A stretch of 64,000 nt of DNA from NCBI RefSeq assembly GCF_902167145.1, contig NC_050098.1, positions 129,778,207-129,842,206 of the forward strand, in the 5' to 3' direction. Positions 1 through 10,110 of the stretch are shown here, in pieces (the first letter of the stretch is position 1; the number at the start of each line of letters is the position of its first letter). This DNA comes from Zea mays (taxonomy: Eukaryota; Streptophyta; Magnoliopsida; Poales; Poaceae). Made by a program: the position numbers and the translations under genes. The notes beneath the pieces were generated by a model. That model was given only the letters and a program-made list of their open reading frames with translations, did not search any database and was not told the DNA's origin.

Positions 1-763
1 ATAAGGGTCTTGCAAGCCCGGGCTAGAGAGGGAATCACGGCTCATGGGTAAAGTGTGCGACCTCTGCAGAGGGTAGTGAAACTGGTATATCAGCCGTGCT
101 CACGGTTAAGAGCAGCCTTGGGATCCTCTTTGATTAGAGATACTTGATCAGAGATGGTTGGTTTACAGGTGGTGACAAGGATGATGGTTATGACTATGGT
201 AATGGTAAGTGGTATTCTTTCCGTTTGGAAAGGGTACTTTGGGTTAATAACTTGGGTTAATGTTAAAACATGGCTCTCAACTAATAATAAATACTTGACC
301 AACTAAAAGCAACTGCTTGAGCCTAACCCTACATAAAGCTAGTCCACTACAGCCAAACGGGACATTTGCTGAGTACGTTGATGTGTACTCATCCTTGCTT
401 TACCACCAAACACCAGGTTGTCCGCATTGTAATCACTGCTCAGGAGAAGGCGAAGTCGTGGAAGGAGACTTCCAGGAGTTCCAAGACTACGACGAATTCT
501 AGGTGTGGGTTGGCGGCAACCCCCAGTCAGCTGCCTGTGAAGGCCTTATCTTTACTGCGTTTCGCTAGCACTTTGATTTAACTGTTAACTTGATGACTAT
601 GTGGATGTCTATGACTCTGTGATGTAATAAGTTAATACTCTTTTATGTTATTATTCGAGCATTGTGCGATGATGTTCATTTATGTAATCGCTGTGTACGT
701 GAGTTCTGATCCTGGCACGTACATAATTCGCATTCGGTTTGCCTTCCAAAACCGGGTGTGACA
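1..763 (+). mobile_element. 3' portion of a Del/Tekay-type Gypsy LTR, cut by window edge
   Basis: This stretch matches by eye the last 760 bp of the LTR ending at 30280: the same order of 'caagggtcttgcaagcc', 'aatcacggctcatgg', 'gtgctcacggtta' and the terminal GGTGTGACA. At 30280 a primer binding site follows, but here the sequence runs straight into Huck-type DNA. This copy is therefore the end of a 3' LTR or of a solo LTR. The short ORFs within it show no retroelement domain. The TSD cannot be checked because the other end is outside the window. Confidence 0.7.
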
Positions 764-871
764 AAAATGAAAAGGAAAAGGGGCACGACTTTATACTACG
801 ATAATAAAGTGTTCAAGCCTCAGCGGCCACAAAAGACACACGTGCATTCAAAGGAAACTGCCCCGACAGAG

Positions 872-3800
872 TTAGGCGCCGCCCGGGGAAGGAGCTGCGC
901 CTTCGGCTTCGTCCCCACCTTCGGCAAAGTCCACCCCGACTTCGGACGACGACGCAGGCGGGAGGATCTCTGCCTCGAAGGTGGTCGCCAGCACCGCGCT
1001 CGGGCCCGCGGCAGCCGCGTCGAGCCTCTGGACTTCAGCCAGGGCAGCTTCATCTTCGTCAGGAAGACAATATCCCTCGCTGACCCGCTCCAGATCCACG
1101 ACGTAGTGGGAAGCAAGCACGGCGAAGGCCCGCCTGATGCCGTGGTGTAGCGCCTCGCGGAGTCTGCCGCGCACGTGACCGCCCAAGGCCTGCAGGCGAC
1201 TTTGAGGGGAGCTCCCTGAGGGGACGTCACCGAAGCCAAAGACCCGGCAGAAGTCCGAGACGGCCTCGGACATGGCCGCATGGTCGGCCTCCCTCTGCTC
1301 GGCCGCCCCGGCAAGCGCCCTGGTGGACTCATCGAGGGCGGACTCGAGCTCTGCGAACAGCCAGAACGCAAGGCCTCAAACACAAACAGAGGAAACAAGC
1401 TGAAACGAAGACCGAAAATGGCCGGGACATACCTCCGGCTCGGGCACGCTGCTCCGAGGCTGCGGCCTGGGCTGCGGCTAGGTCTGCTGCAAGGGCTCCA
1501 GCCCGGCTTTCGGTCTCGACAGCCCGGCCCCGAGATCGGTCTCGCTCATTGGCGACCTGGTCGAACTCCGACTGCCGTCGTTGCACCTCTGCGCGTGCCG
1601 CTGCCGCCTCTGCGCGTGCTGCTGCCGCCTCGGCTCTCAGATCGGCGCAGAGCAACCGAAGGTCCGCCACCTCGGCGCCCTACTGAGAGAGGCGCGCAGT
1701 AGCCCCAGCGAGCGAGGTCCTTAGGGATCGCAGCGAGCCCCAGATGTCGACCTCGTGGCGGATGAACGACGACTTGGCGGCGCTCAGACCCGTCAGATCC
1801 TGAGGGAAGGAAGCAGGGCGTCACAAAAGATGCCTTGGTCACAAAAAAAAGGTATGCCTGAAACCATTACCTGGAGGATTTTGGGGACGTCCCTGCAGAA
1901 GACCTCCAGCGACGACCGGAGCGACCCCACCGTTGCTTCGGCACACTCGCGGAGCTTGTCCCAAGACTGCTCCTCCCGCTCATCGTCAAGAACGAAGAAG
2001 GGATCCGAGGCCTCCCAGGTCCGGAACCGGAGCAACTGGCGCCGCCCCTCGGAGCTCCGCCGCGCAGGGACAAGGCTGCCGCTCGGCGCGACGGATCGTG
2101 TTTCCACGCCCCCTCCTCTGAGGCACCGAGCGCCGACGCCTCGGCCATCTCAGCGTCGGCAGCAATAGGTCGCTCCCCGACTGGGACGACAGCGGCTTCA
2201 GCAGCAACAGGTGCCAGCACTGGCGGCATGTCCGGTGGGCCCGAGGCCATGTCCGCGCCAGCCGCCTCCTCCAGCACGATGGCTGCCTCGGCAGAAGAGC
2301 CAGCCTTGGCAACTCGCTCCACGGCGACTAGTGCCACCTGAGCCCCCCGCTGTGGAGCGCCTTGCGAGAAGGTCAGCTGAACAGCGAGGCCCAGCGCGGC
2401 ACCGGCTGCGGAAGCCGACGCCGTCTTAAGGGCCTTCCGGGGAGCCAGATCGGTCAGGCCATGGCTTCGCTTGCTGAGGAGGAAAGAAAAGTCGTGGTCG
2501 GGACATACGAATGAGAATCCAGGACGAAGACGTTCCAAGATACTTACCCGCTACGGGCCCTGATCAACCGTGCCTCAGGAGAGGTCTCTCGGATCTCGAC
2601 CCCCGAAGGCACCGCCGAGGTCCGCCTCGCCGCCAGCTTCGGCACCACCCTCGCCTTGGGCACCTTGGAAGCCCGGGAAACGGACTGCCCAGGCGCTGCC
2701 ACGGCGACCTGAGGGTCGCTCTCCTGCGCTGCCGGCGTGGGCGACGGCTCTCGGGGAACAGACGCCTCAGCCTGACTCCCCGGGGTCACCTCAACTTCCC
2801 CAGCCGAGGGGTCAAGTACCCTCTCGGTCTGCCCCCGCTCTTCGGGCCGGGACCTCGGCGTCCTGACTCCGGGGACTGACGGCGCCAGCCCACTCGAGGG
2901 CTGGCTTGACGACTCCTGGCCTAGCCTCAAGCCCGGGCTGAAGCCGAGGCGGGCAGCCATGTCGTCATCCTCGTCATCATCTTCATCATCATCGTCGTCG
3001 TCAGGCGTTTCCGGCGACGGCTCCCTCGGGAGCCCCTCCCTCTCCTGCCGACGACGGAGCTTTTCCAAGGCGTCTCGGGCCCGCATCCGCTCGCGGGCCC
3101 GGGCCTTCTCCGCGTCCTTCTTTTTCTTCTTCTCCTCAGCTGCAACCCGCCGCGCTGCTCGGTCCACCGCATCCTCCGGGACCCGTGGCCGGGAAGGCTT
3201 GTGCCACCCTACCTCCTGGAGACAGATGGAAATCCCGACCGTAAGAACCAGGGGCAACCCGACGCAAGGAGAAGGAAGGAGCGGACACTCACCAGGGTCA
3301 CGCACCCTTGGTCAGGGCGCATCAAGGGCTAGGAGAAGGCGCTAGCGTCCGGTTTTCCCAACGCGACGGCCACCCGCCCGTGGAGAACGTCGATGGGAAG
3401 AGAATCCGAGGACATCCGCGAGCCCTCCAAGTCAGCCTCCGGCGTCATCTCCCAAAGCGGCAACCGCCGCTCCGCCAAGGGAAGCACCCTCCGGCGGTGG
3501 ATGGCGGCAATCACTCCCGCGGCGGTGAGTCCCCCTTTCCGCAGCGCCTCCAGGGTCTTGAGAAGGGGCTCGAGGTTCTTCTGTCTGTCGTGCGGGGTCC
3601 CGTGGCGCCAAGCATCGGCGGCGACGGTGACCACTCGCTGGGAAAACGGCGGGAGCATCTCCCCGTCATTCTGGAGGTAGAACCACCGGCGCTGCCACCC
3701 TTTATTCGAGGACGCAAGGATGGCGGGAATGTACAGCGACGCCCGTGACTGCCTCAGCTGGAGGATGCAGCCGCCGGCACGCACTGCCGCGCGGACCCTT

Positions 3801-4210
3801 CTCTCCCCCGTCGGCGAAGCAAAGAGCTCCGCGGAAAAGAGATGAGTCCACAAGTCCCAGTGGGGGGCGATCCCCAAATACCCTTCGCACACCGCTACGA
3901 AGATGGCGGCTTGCGAGATGGAGTTGGGGCTGAGGTTGTGCAACTCCACCCCATAGTTCTGCAGGATCGCCCGCATAAAGCGGCTCGCCGGCACACCGAA
4001 TCCCCGCTCGTGGAAGGAGACGAAGCTCACGACGTACCCCGGCGGCGGGGACGGAGCGGCTCCGCTTGCAGGGGGAATCCACTCCGACCGCCTCTCATCA
4101 GAGAGAGGGCGAAGTAAACCCTCAGCAACAAGATCCTCCAGATCACCCGCCGTGACTGTGGAGAAGGGCCATGGATCGCGCGGCGAGATGATGGTCACCC
4201 GGTCGGCCAT
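872..4210 (-). pseudogene. Antisense spliced gene of Huck A (PF04195-like domain plus coiled coil)
   Basis: This gene lies opposite to the element's own sense. The ATG at 4210 opens MADRVTIISPRDPWPFS. Five exons are inferred from GT-AG junctions: 4210-3293, 3215-2548, 2473-1871, 1799-1433 and 1350-872. The introns are 77, 74, 71 and 82 bp and the junctions largely keep frame. Exon 1 has the signature shared with the Grande and E3 copies (LSPNSISQAAIFVAVCEGYLG, then KGWQRRWF). Exon 2 is highly charged, with a poly-Lys stretch and an Asp/Glu run. Exons 3-4 end in an Ala/Glu/Arg coiled coil (repeated RAEAAAA). Exon 5 holds a C-terminal segment around VLASHYVVDLERVSEGY. Damage: in-frame TAG at 3329-3331, TAG at 1680-1682, and one frameshift near 2050-2110. 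Function is unknown; the family is recalled as 'putative gypsy type transposon'. Confidence 0.75.
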
Positions 4211-4346
4211 CACCGAGCAAAAGGGGTGGCGGCGGAAAGGACTGGGTAAGCGGTTTCCTTTTCTCTGGCTAAACCTCTCGGGTTGCGAAAACCTAAGGGG
4301 GAGGCGAGAAGCGGAGCAAAGAACCGTCGCCAGACCCTCCTCCGAG

Positions 4347-4354
4347 TATATAAA
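4347..4354 (-). promoter_or_regulatory. Candidate TATA box for the Huck A antisense gene
   Basis: Read on the minus strand this is CTTTATATACTC, about 140 bp upstream of the ATG at 4210. Both distance and position fit a core promoter. The plus-strand reading (TATATAAA) is the more canonical TATA, so the direction is not certain. Confidence 0.4.
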
Positions 4355-4689
4355 GACCAAGGCGAGACCCGTTCAACGTTTCGCCTAGACCCGCCGCGGG
4401 ATTCAAAAACCCAAAGCGAAACGGCCGTTCCTCGAACGGCTCGCGCACGCGCAACCACCGCCCCGCGAACCGCACGCCCTGTCGCATTAACTCCGCGGCA
4501 GGAAAGGCGGCGCCTCTGGCAGGGAAAGCGAGCGACACTTCGCCTTCGCCATAATGACCGCGTCAAAAAAAGGTACGCCACATCATTCGATTTCGTATCC
4601 TTTTCCTTTTTCCTCTTTCTCTCTCTTACAACAGGGACCGAGAAAGGGGGATACCCCGAAAAGGATCCTTCTCCGTGAAGGAAACAGGC

Positions 4690-4915
4690 TCCGAGCCTCC
4701 CTACTAATCAGAGGTTCGAAGGCTGGCCCCTCGGAGGGGTTTAACAGCCGCCTCAGAGCGCGTGAGCTCCACACCCACTACTGGTCAGAGGTTCGAAGGC
4801 CGGCCCCTCGGAAGGGTTCAACGGCCGCCTCAGGCCACTCGGGCTACGCGCCCAATACTGATCAGGGGTTCGAAGGCTGGCCCTCGAAGGGTTCATAGCC
4901 GCCTCAGACATAGAG
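4690..4915 (+). repeat. Three-copy tandem repeat upstream of the antisense gene, Huck A
   Basis: Three degenerate units of about 80-90 bp each contain 'gaggttcgaaggc', 'ggcccctcgga' and 'gccgcctcag'. Huck B carries the same repeat in opposite orientation at about 55440-55745, with four units. The repeat is therefore a family feature, placed between the 3' LTR and the antisense gene's promoter. Confidence 0.7.
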
Positions 4916-5470
4916 TGAGGGATGACCCTGGGTACGTTCGATACATAACCGAGGCTCGGGCTATGCTCCCGAGGTACCCTAGGACATTTCTGAGACCAGC
5001 GGGAACGATCTTGTAACGGAATCCCATCAGAGGGAGGCATCGAGCCCTCGGACCCCGTTGACAGGGGACCGGGTCCGGCAGATCACCCGCAGGTACTTTT
5101 GGGCGCGCCTCTGGGCCTCTAGCTGACCCCTAACAAATGGGGCACGAACGTCCGCTCGGATTGCCCGCCAGCAGCTCACCGGAGACACCATGTTCGGCGC
5201 CCTCCGAGGGCAACTTGGCGCTTTCCCCCCTCCTCCTTGCGGAAAGACGACGCATGGGCGTATGTAAAAAAGTCGAGTCTGTCCCTGACCGTCCTCTCGC
5301 CCTGTGCAGAGGCTCGGGGGCTGCTCTCGCAAACCCGGCTCCGACCAAACCGTTGACAGCGTCAACATACCAGCCCGGGAACTTGGGACCCGACCGTGCA
5401 CCCGGGCTACGGCCAGCTCGCATGAGGGAACGACCAGACCAGCCGAAGCATTGCGCGAGGCATTAAGACT

Positions 5471-5543
5471 TCGGAGGAGTCAAACCACTCCTCCGAGGCC
5501 TCGGGGGCTACACCCGGTGGGTGCGCTCGCGCGCACCCACCGG
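5471..5543 (+). other. Stem-loop / polypurine / stem-loop cassette, Huck A
   Basis: In element sense there is first a perfect 10-bp inverted repeat (5471-5480 with 5487-5496, TCGGAGGAGT, 6-base loop). A PPT-like tract TCGGGGGCTAC follows (5501-5511). Last is a perfect 12-bp inverted repeat (5514-5525 with 5532-5543, CCGGTGGGTGCG, 6-base loop). The middle tract copies the core of the true PPT that abuts the LTR 130 bp downstream. Equivalent cassettes occur in Grande and Huck B. Confidence 0.75.
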
Positions 5544-5594
5544 AACAAAACGCAACCGAGAAATGCTGGTCCCCTTGCAAAAAAGTGCGACAAA

Positions 5595-5640
5595 AGCCTC
5601 CAAGCGAGTGTTAACACTCCCTTCGAGGCTCAGGGGCTAC
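5595..5640 (+). other. Hairpin plus polypurine tract at the Huck A 3' LTR
   Basis: AGCCTC (5595-5600) pairs with GAGGCT (5625-5630), and GAGTG/CACTC pairs inside. CAGGGGCTAC (5631-5640) directly abuts the LTR's TGTCGGGG. Position marks it as the plus-strand DNA priming site of the retrotransposon. Confidence 0.75.
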
Positions 5641-6496
5641 TGTCGGGGACCATAATTAGGGGTACCCTCAAGACTCCTAATTCTCAGCTGGTAACCCCCA
5701 TCAGCACAAAGCTGCAAAGGCCTGATGGGTGCGATTAAGTCAGGGATCTGTCCATTCGAGGGACTCGATCATACCTCGCCCGAGCCTAGCCTCGAGCAAG
5801 GGCAGCCGACCCCGGAGGATCTCCGTCTCGCCCGAGGCCCCCCTCTAGCGACGAACATACTTCCGGCTCGCCCGAGGCCCAGTCTGCGCCAAGAAGCAAC
5901 CCTGGCCAAGTCGCCATGCCAACCAACCAAATCGCAGGGGCATTTAATGCAAAGGTGGCCTGACACCTTTATCCTGACGCGCGCCCTTCAGTCGACAGAG
6001 CCGAAGTGACCGCAGTCACTTCGCCGCTCCACTGACCGGCCTGACAGAAGGACAGCGCCGCCTGCGCCGCTCCGACTGCTGCGCCACTCGACAGAGTGAG
6101 GCTGACAGGCAGTCAGGCCCGGCCTCAGGCACCATAGGAAACTCCGCTTCGCCCAACCTAGGGCTCAGACTCGGGCTCAGCCCCGGAAGACGGTGAACTC
6201 CGCTCCGCCCGACCCAGGGCTCAGACTCGGGCTCAGCCCCTGAAGACGACGAACTCTGATCCGCCCGACCCCAGGGCTCGGACTTGGGCTCAGCCCCGGA
6301 AGACGACGAACTCCGCTTCGCCCGACCCCAGGGCTCGGACTCAGCCCTGGCCTCAGCCGACGGTCTCCGCCTCGCCCGACCCAGGGGCTCGGACTCGACC
6401 TCGGCCACGGAAGACAGACTCGACCTTGACCTCGGAGGAGCCTCCACATCGCCCAACCTAGGGCGCGGACCGACCACGTCAACAGGAAGCGCCATC
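5641..6496 (+). mobile_element. Huck A 3' LTR, first part
   Basis: It begins TGTCGGGGACCATAATTAGG directly after the PPT. It is interrupted after 6496 by the Grande insertion and resumes at 21116. The tract 6120-6440 is a run of degenerate repeats rich in 'cgcccgaccc' and 'gggctcggact' that generate spurious overlapping ORFs; these are not genes. Confidence 0.8.
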
Positions 6497-7124
6497 TGTC
6501 GGTGTTTTGGGTCCGACCGCACACCCGGGGTTGCCCCTCAAGGTGTTTCTAGGAGTAGGACGGTGTCGACGACTGTAGCAAAATGGTTCGTGCCGATCGC
6601 ACGAGGGACAGTGGACAAGATTTACAGGTTCGGGCCGCTTAGAGATGCGTAATACCCTACGTCCTGGTGAGTATGTGAGCGTGGTTACAAGAGGGCTCTC
6701 TGGATTGAAGACACAGAGAGTTGATGTGGGTGGCTAAGTAAGATAGGGTCGATCGTTCTGAAGGGGTGCCCCCTAGGCCTTATATACTCGACCGTGGGGC
6801 AGTACATGTGGATATGATAACAACAAGTAGCTAAAAGGTAGTGAACCTCTTGAGTTTATCCCTACGTAACCCTCGCCGACTTATCCTCACATGGCTCCGT
6901 TGCATGGGGGCTTCAGCGCGGGAAAGTCGGGTCTCTGTTGCGATTTACTTGCTCGACGTTGTGGGCCATCCGGGCTTGCACCAATCCGGTATCACGTCGC
7001 TCTGCCTTGTTGGTTGTTTCTCCCCAGGCCCACGAAGGAATGACCTCATGATTTATTGGGCCCTTGGGCCTTTCGTGAGGTCTTTTACTCCTTTAGTGGA
7101 CCCGGGGGATATCTATCCCCCACA
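6497..7124 (-). mobile_element. Grande-like 3' LTR
   Basis: It is bounded by TGTCGGTG and CCCCCACA. It is the same length as the LTR at 20483-21110, with about three substitutions between them. A short ORF inside (6841-7305) runs across the LTR border and is not a gene. Confidence 0.9.
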
Positions 7125-7170
7125 AGCCCCCGATCTTTGGGTTAATTTAGAAGTAATCAGCCCAAAGATC
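7125..7170 (-). other. PPT with adjoining hairpin, Grande 3' LTR
   Basis: In element sense a perfect 10-bp inverted repeat (7132-7141 with 7161-7170, GATCTTTGGG) leads into the tract ATCGGGGGCT, which abuts the LTR at 7124. It is the functional member of a set of three similar modules. Confidence 0.75.
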
Positions 7171-7310
7171 CCAGGTCCAACTTGCGGGTGTTTTGAAGAA
7201 GAACGTCTTCCTGCTGTCTTCTCTTGCTCCGATCACTCATTTGACCGAAGCTTGGTTTCATGCTTGTGCCTTAGAGGTCGGCATTTCAATTTTGTAGGAT
7301 TCTGAACTTC

Positions 7311-7388
7311 ATTGGGTGCACCGGAAGTGCACCCAATGGGTGTAGCCCCCGAGCTTTGAGTAGATTTTAGAAAACAATCTACTCAAAG
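7311..7388 (-). other. Hairpin/polypurine cassette copy 1, Grande
   Basis: An 11-bp perfect stem (7311-7321 with 7327-7337, ATTGGGTGCAC) and a 13-bp perfect stem (7354-7366 with 7376-7388, CTTTGAGTAGATT) flank GTAGCCCCCGAG. In element sense this tract reads CTCGGGGGCTAC, the PPT core. The order is the same as in the Huck cassette. Confidence 0.75.
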
Positions 7389-7505
7389 GTCTTCCCCAGA
7401 AATTATCTCCATTTGTGCTCCTGCATCTTGGTTGAGGGTTGGTCTTTTAATCTTGTCCCTCGCCTTAGAAGTCGGCACTATCTCGGCTTGGAATGATAAT
7501 CCATG

Positions 7506-7582
7506 GGGTGCACCGGAGGTGCACCCAATGGGTGTAGCCCCCGACCTTCAAATGGATTTTTTAAGGATAATCCATTCGAAGG
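7506..7582 (-). other. Hairpin/polypurine cassette copy 2, Grande
   Basis: A 9-bp stem (7506-7514 with 7518-7526) and a 14-bp stem with one mismatch (7545-7558 with 7569-7582) flank GTAGCCCCCGAC. The copy lies about 190 bp from copy 1. The intervening bases of the two units also resemble each other, so a larger segment was duplicated. Confidence 0.7.
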
Positions 7583-8227
7583 TCTTCCTTTCGTGCCTCT
7601 TTGCTGAAATTCATCCCTTTCGTTTGTAGAAATTGGCATGAAGTTATTTGCATTATGCTTTGGAGGTCAGCATTATGTCATCAATATTTTGCTGCAAAGG
7701 TCAGCATATATTTTGTCTTTATCAGCCGAGTTTGCAATCCATCCATATCTTGCTAGGTAGTGCAATTTATTTGCTTCTGCGACTGATTGGACGTTTGATG
7801 GACGTTCTCTGTCTAGTCTTCACGTCGCTTCTGTCGGCCATATTTTGTACTTCGCTGGCTATATTTGGCTTTCCTCTGATCCTTACTGATATCTCATTTT
7901 TGTCTTGAGGTATTCACTGCGTGCCCTGCACAGATGTGACCGTTTTGAAAAATATACTGATAATTCCTGGGCGTCCCCCCCAATGGGTGTGGGCAAGGGA
8001 CGGCTTGGTACGCTGAGTGTTTTAGCCGGCTGCTTCTGAGTAGTAATGTGATGGGACGGCGAGTGTAATCATATCCTTTGCGCTGTTGACTGGAGTCCCA
8101 ATGGGTGTAGTGTTGCGTGAAACGGCGTCAGCCGCCTGACGTGTCTTCAGACGGGTGGAAGTGCTTATTGAATGCTTTGCGACTGTTCGGTGACCACGGT
8201 TGGAGGTGAGCGGTTGCCTTTCCCTTC
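7583..8227 (+). other. Spacer upstream of antisense gene 1, Grande
   Basis: I see no convincing coding sequence. Two further copies of the motif CCCAATGGGTGT (7979-7990 and 8097-8108) lie here, shared with the hairpin cassettes. The region otherwise looks like a promoter and leader for the gene at 8317. Confidence 0.5.
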
Positions 8228-8235
8228 TATAAATA
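8228..8235 (+). promoter_or_regulatory. TATA box of Grande antisense gene 1
   Basis: TATAAATA lies in the context CTTCTATAAATAGCG, 89 bp upstream of the ATG at 8317 and pointing away from the 3' LTR. It is strongly canonical for a plant core promoter. Confidence 0.7.
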
Positions 8236-8316
8236 GCGCCGTTGCTCCTCTGGTTTTTTCACATCTCTTCGCTGTTCTTTACTGCATCCTTCTCTTCTCT
8301 CCTGTCTGCTTCCGCC

Positions 8317-8772
8317 ATGGGCAAGAGTAACAAACGCAAGCGTGAGCCGACTCCTCCGTCGGAGGACTTTGGCGACTCGGAATACTCGGAGGAGGAGTTC
8401 TCCTCCGAGTCCGAGGGGTCTCCAGCTCCCGTCTCTCCCCCGGCGTCGTCTGATGATTCAGACGACTCCCAGGGGATTGCCGTGGAAGTCTGGACGTACA
8501 TTAGGGCCGTCGAGCGCTCCGGGCTCGAGGGCTCGGATGAGTCGGAGTACTCCTCGGATGAGGAGGACTCGGACGGCGGCGAGGACGAGGATGACGACGA
8601 CGACAGTGACGATGACGACGGTGGCGACGGCGACGGCGACGGCAGCGGCGGCGGCGACGGGAGCAAGGGCAGCACCAGAGGCGGTAGCAGCAAGGGCAGC
8701 ACCAGAGGCGGCAGCAGCAAGGGCAGCACCAAGGCCGGCGGCGGTGGCAGCAGCAGCAAGGCCAGTGGCTAA
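8317..8772 (+). CDS. Antisense gene 1 of Grande: small acidic Ser/Gly-rich protein
   Basis: The ORF encodes 151 aa. The ATG at 8317 is chosen over an upstream in-frame ATG (8242) because it has a near-ideal context (GCCATGG) and sits 82 bp after the TATA box. The N-terminus (MGKSNKRKREP) resembles a nuclear localisation signal. Residues about 15-60 are Ser/Glu/Asp-rich with Pro. Residues about 75-110 are nearly all acidic with a DDDDD run. The C-terminus is a Gly/Ser/Lys/Thr repeat (GGSSKGST units). No enzyme motif is visible. Composition recalls nuclear acidic or histone-binding tails, but that is inference. The gene is opposite to gag-pol and followed by the hairpin array. It is uninterrupted in this copy. 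Confidence 0.6.
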   Translation: MGKSNKRKREPTPPSEDFGDSEYSEEEFSSESEGSPAPVSPPASSDDSDDSQGIAVEVWTYIRAVERSGLEGSDESEYSSDEEDSDGGEDEDDDDDSDDDDGGDGDGDGSGGGDGSKGSTRGGSSKGSTRGGSSKGSTKAGGGGSSSKASG

Positions 8773-9039
8773 GCGCCACTGGTCTTTAGATATTAGTATA
8801 GTGTAGTTAGAATAATGTAGTAGTAATGTAGAGTAGTATAGTGTAGTATAGTAGTAGTAGTAATGTAAGGTAGTAATAGTAGGGAAGCATCAACTCGCAA
8901 AGAGTTGATTTGCAAGCTTATTGTCTTCCCTTAATGAAAGAATGACGTTGGCTCCTTCTTGATGTCTCGCTTTGCTTGATTATAAAACTGATTCTTTTGA
9001 GACAGTAGATGAATAACTTGGGCATCACACTGACGCTTC

Positions 9040-9960
9040 TAGAAGTAGCTGCCGAGTAATCTTGTAATCGGTATCGGCATTTTAGAGGCAACGCCGAACA
9101 ATTGAAGGTCGACGTCGGCATTTTAGAAGTAATACCGAGCGATTGAACACGAGATCAGCATTTTAGAGGCAACGCCGAGTGATTGAAGGTCGACGTCGGC
9201 ATTTTAGAGGTAATGCCGAGCGATCGAACACGAGATCAGCGTTTTAGAGGCAACGCCGAGTGATTGAAGGTCGACGTCGGCATTTTAGAGGTAATGCCGA
9301 GCGATCGAACATGAGATCAGCGTTTTAGAGGCAACGCCGAGTGATTGAAGGTCGACGTCGGCATTTTAGAGGTAATGCCGAGCGATCGAACACGAGATCA
9401 GCGTTTTAGAGGCAACGCCGAGTGATTGAAGGTCGACGTCGGCATTTTAGAGGTAATGCCGAGCGATCGAACACGAGATCAGCGTTTTAGAGGCAACGCC
9501 GAGTGATTGAAGGTCGATGTCGGCATTTTAGAAGTAATGCCGAGCGATTGAATACGAGATCAGCGTTTTAGAGGCAACGCCGAATGACTGGAGGTCGGCA
9601 TCAGCTTTTTAGAGGCAATGCCGAGCAACTGAATATGAAATCAGCGTTTTAGAGGCAACACCGAATGACTGGAGGTCGGCATCGGCTTTTTAGAGGCAAT
9701 GCCGAGCAACTGAATATGAAATCAGCGTTTTAGAGTCAACACCGAGTGACTGGATGGTGACGTCGGCATTTTAGAGGTAATGCCGAGCGACTGAATATGA
9801 AATCAACGTTTTAGAGTCAACGCCGAGTGATAGCCGGTCGCATGAGTTATTTCGAGGATGATAACCGAATGATGAGGTGGTGCATCGGCTTTTTAGAAAT
9901 AACTGCCGGATGACCACGTGGCATGCTGGGGTTTCGGAAATAACCGCCGGGTGATGACTG
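9040..9960 (+). repeat. Array of about 22 roughly 40-bp hairpin units, Grande
   Basis: The core has an 81-bp period made of two half-units: CGGCATT-TTAGAGGT-AATGCCG and a partner GCGTT-TTAGAGGC-AACGC. Each half-unit is an inverted repeat around a conserved TTAGAGG loop. Towards the right end the units diverge but keep pairing (for example GTTAT...ATAAC near 9846). The array sits between the two antisense genes. No ORF spans it. Confidence 0.8.
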
Positions 9961-10110
9961 GGCACTTTTTGAAACGGTATCTGGCTCGAGAATATCCCAT
10001 AAGAGCTGCGCTTTTAGCCGCCTTTGCTTTCCATGCCCTAGTTCTTGCATTCCCGCTTCTGAATCCTCTCTGCCATTCGCCTCCTACTCTGTTCGCTGGT
10101 GAAAATCGAG

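Noticed and set aside
758..2900. Several plus-strand ORFs over 100 codons
   Set aside because: They are antisense shadows of the exons of the Huck A minus-strand gene, which explains the region better (splice sites, coiled coil, shared motifs).
8259..8759. 166-codon minus-strand ORF rich in Leu/Pro/Ser
   Set aside because: Mirror of the acidic, repetitive gene at 8317-8772; low-complexity shadow.
9040..9960. Regular repeats reminiscent of a CRISPR array
   Set aside because: Units are contiguous hairpins with no unique spacers, inside a plant LTR retrotransposon.
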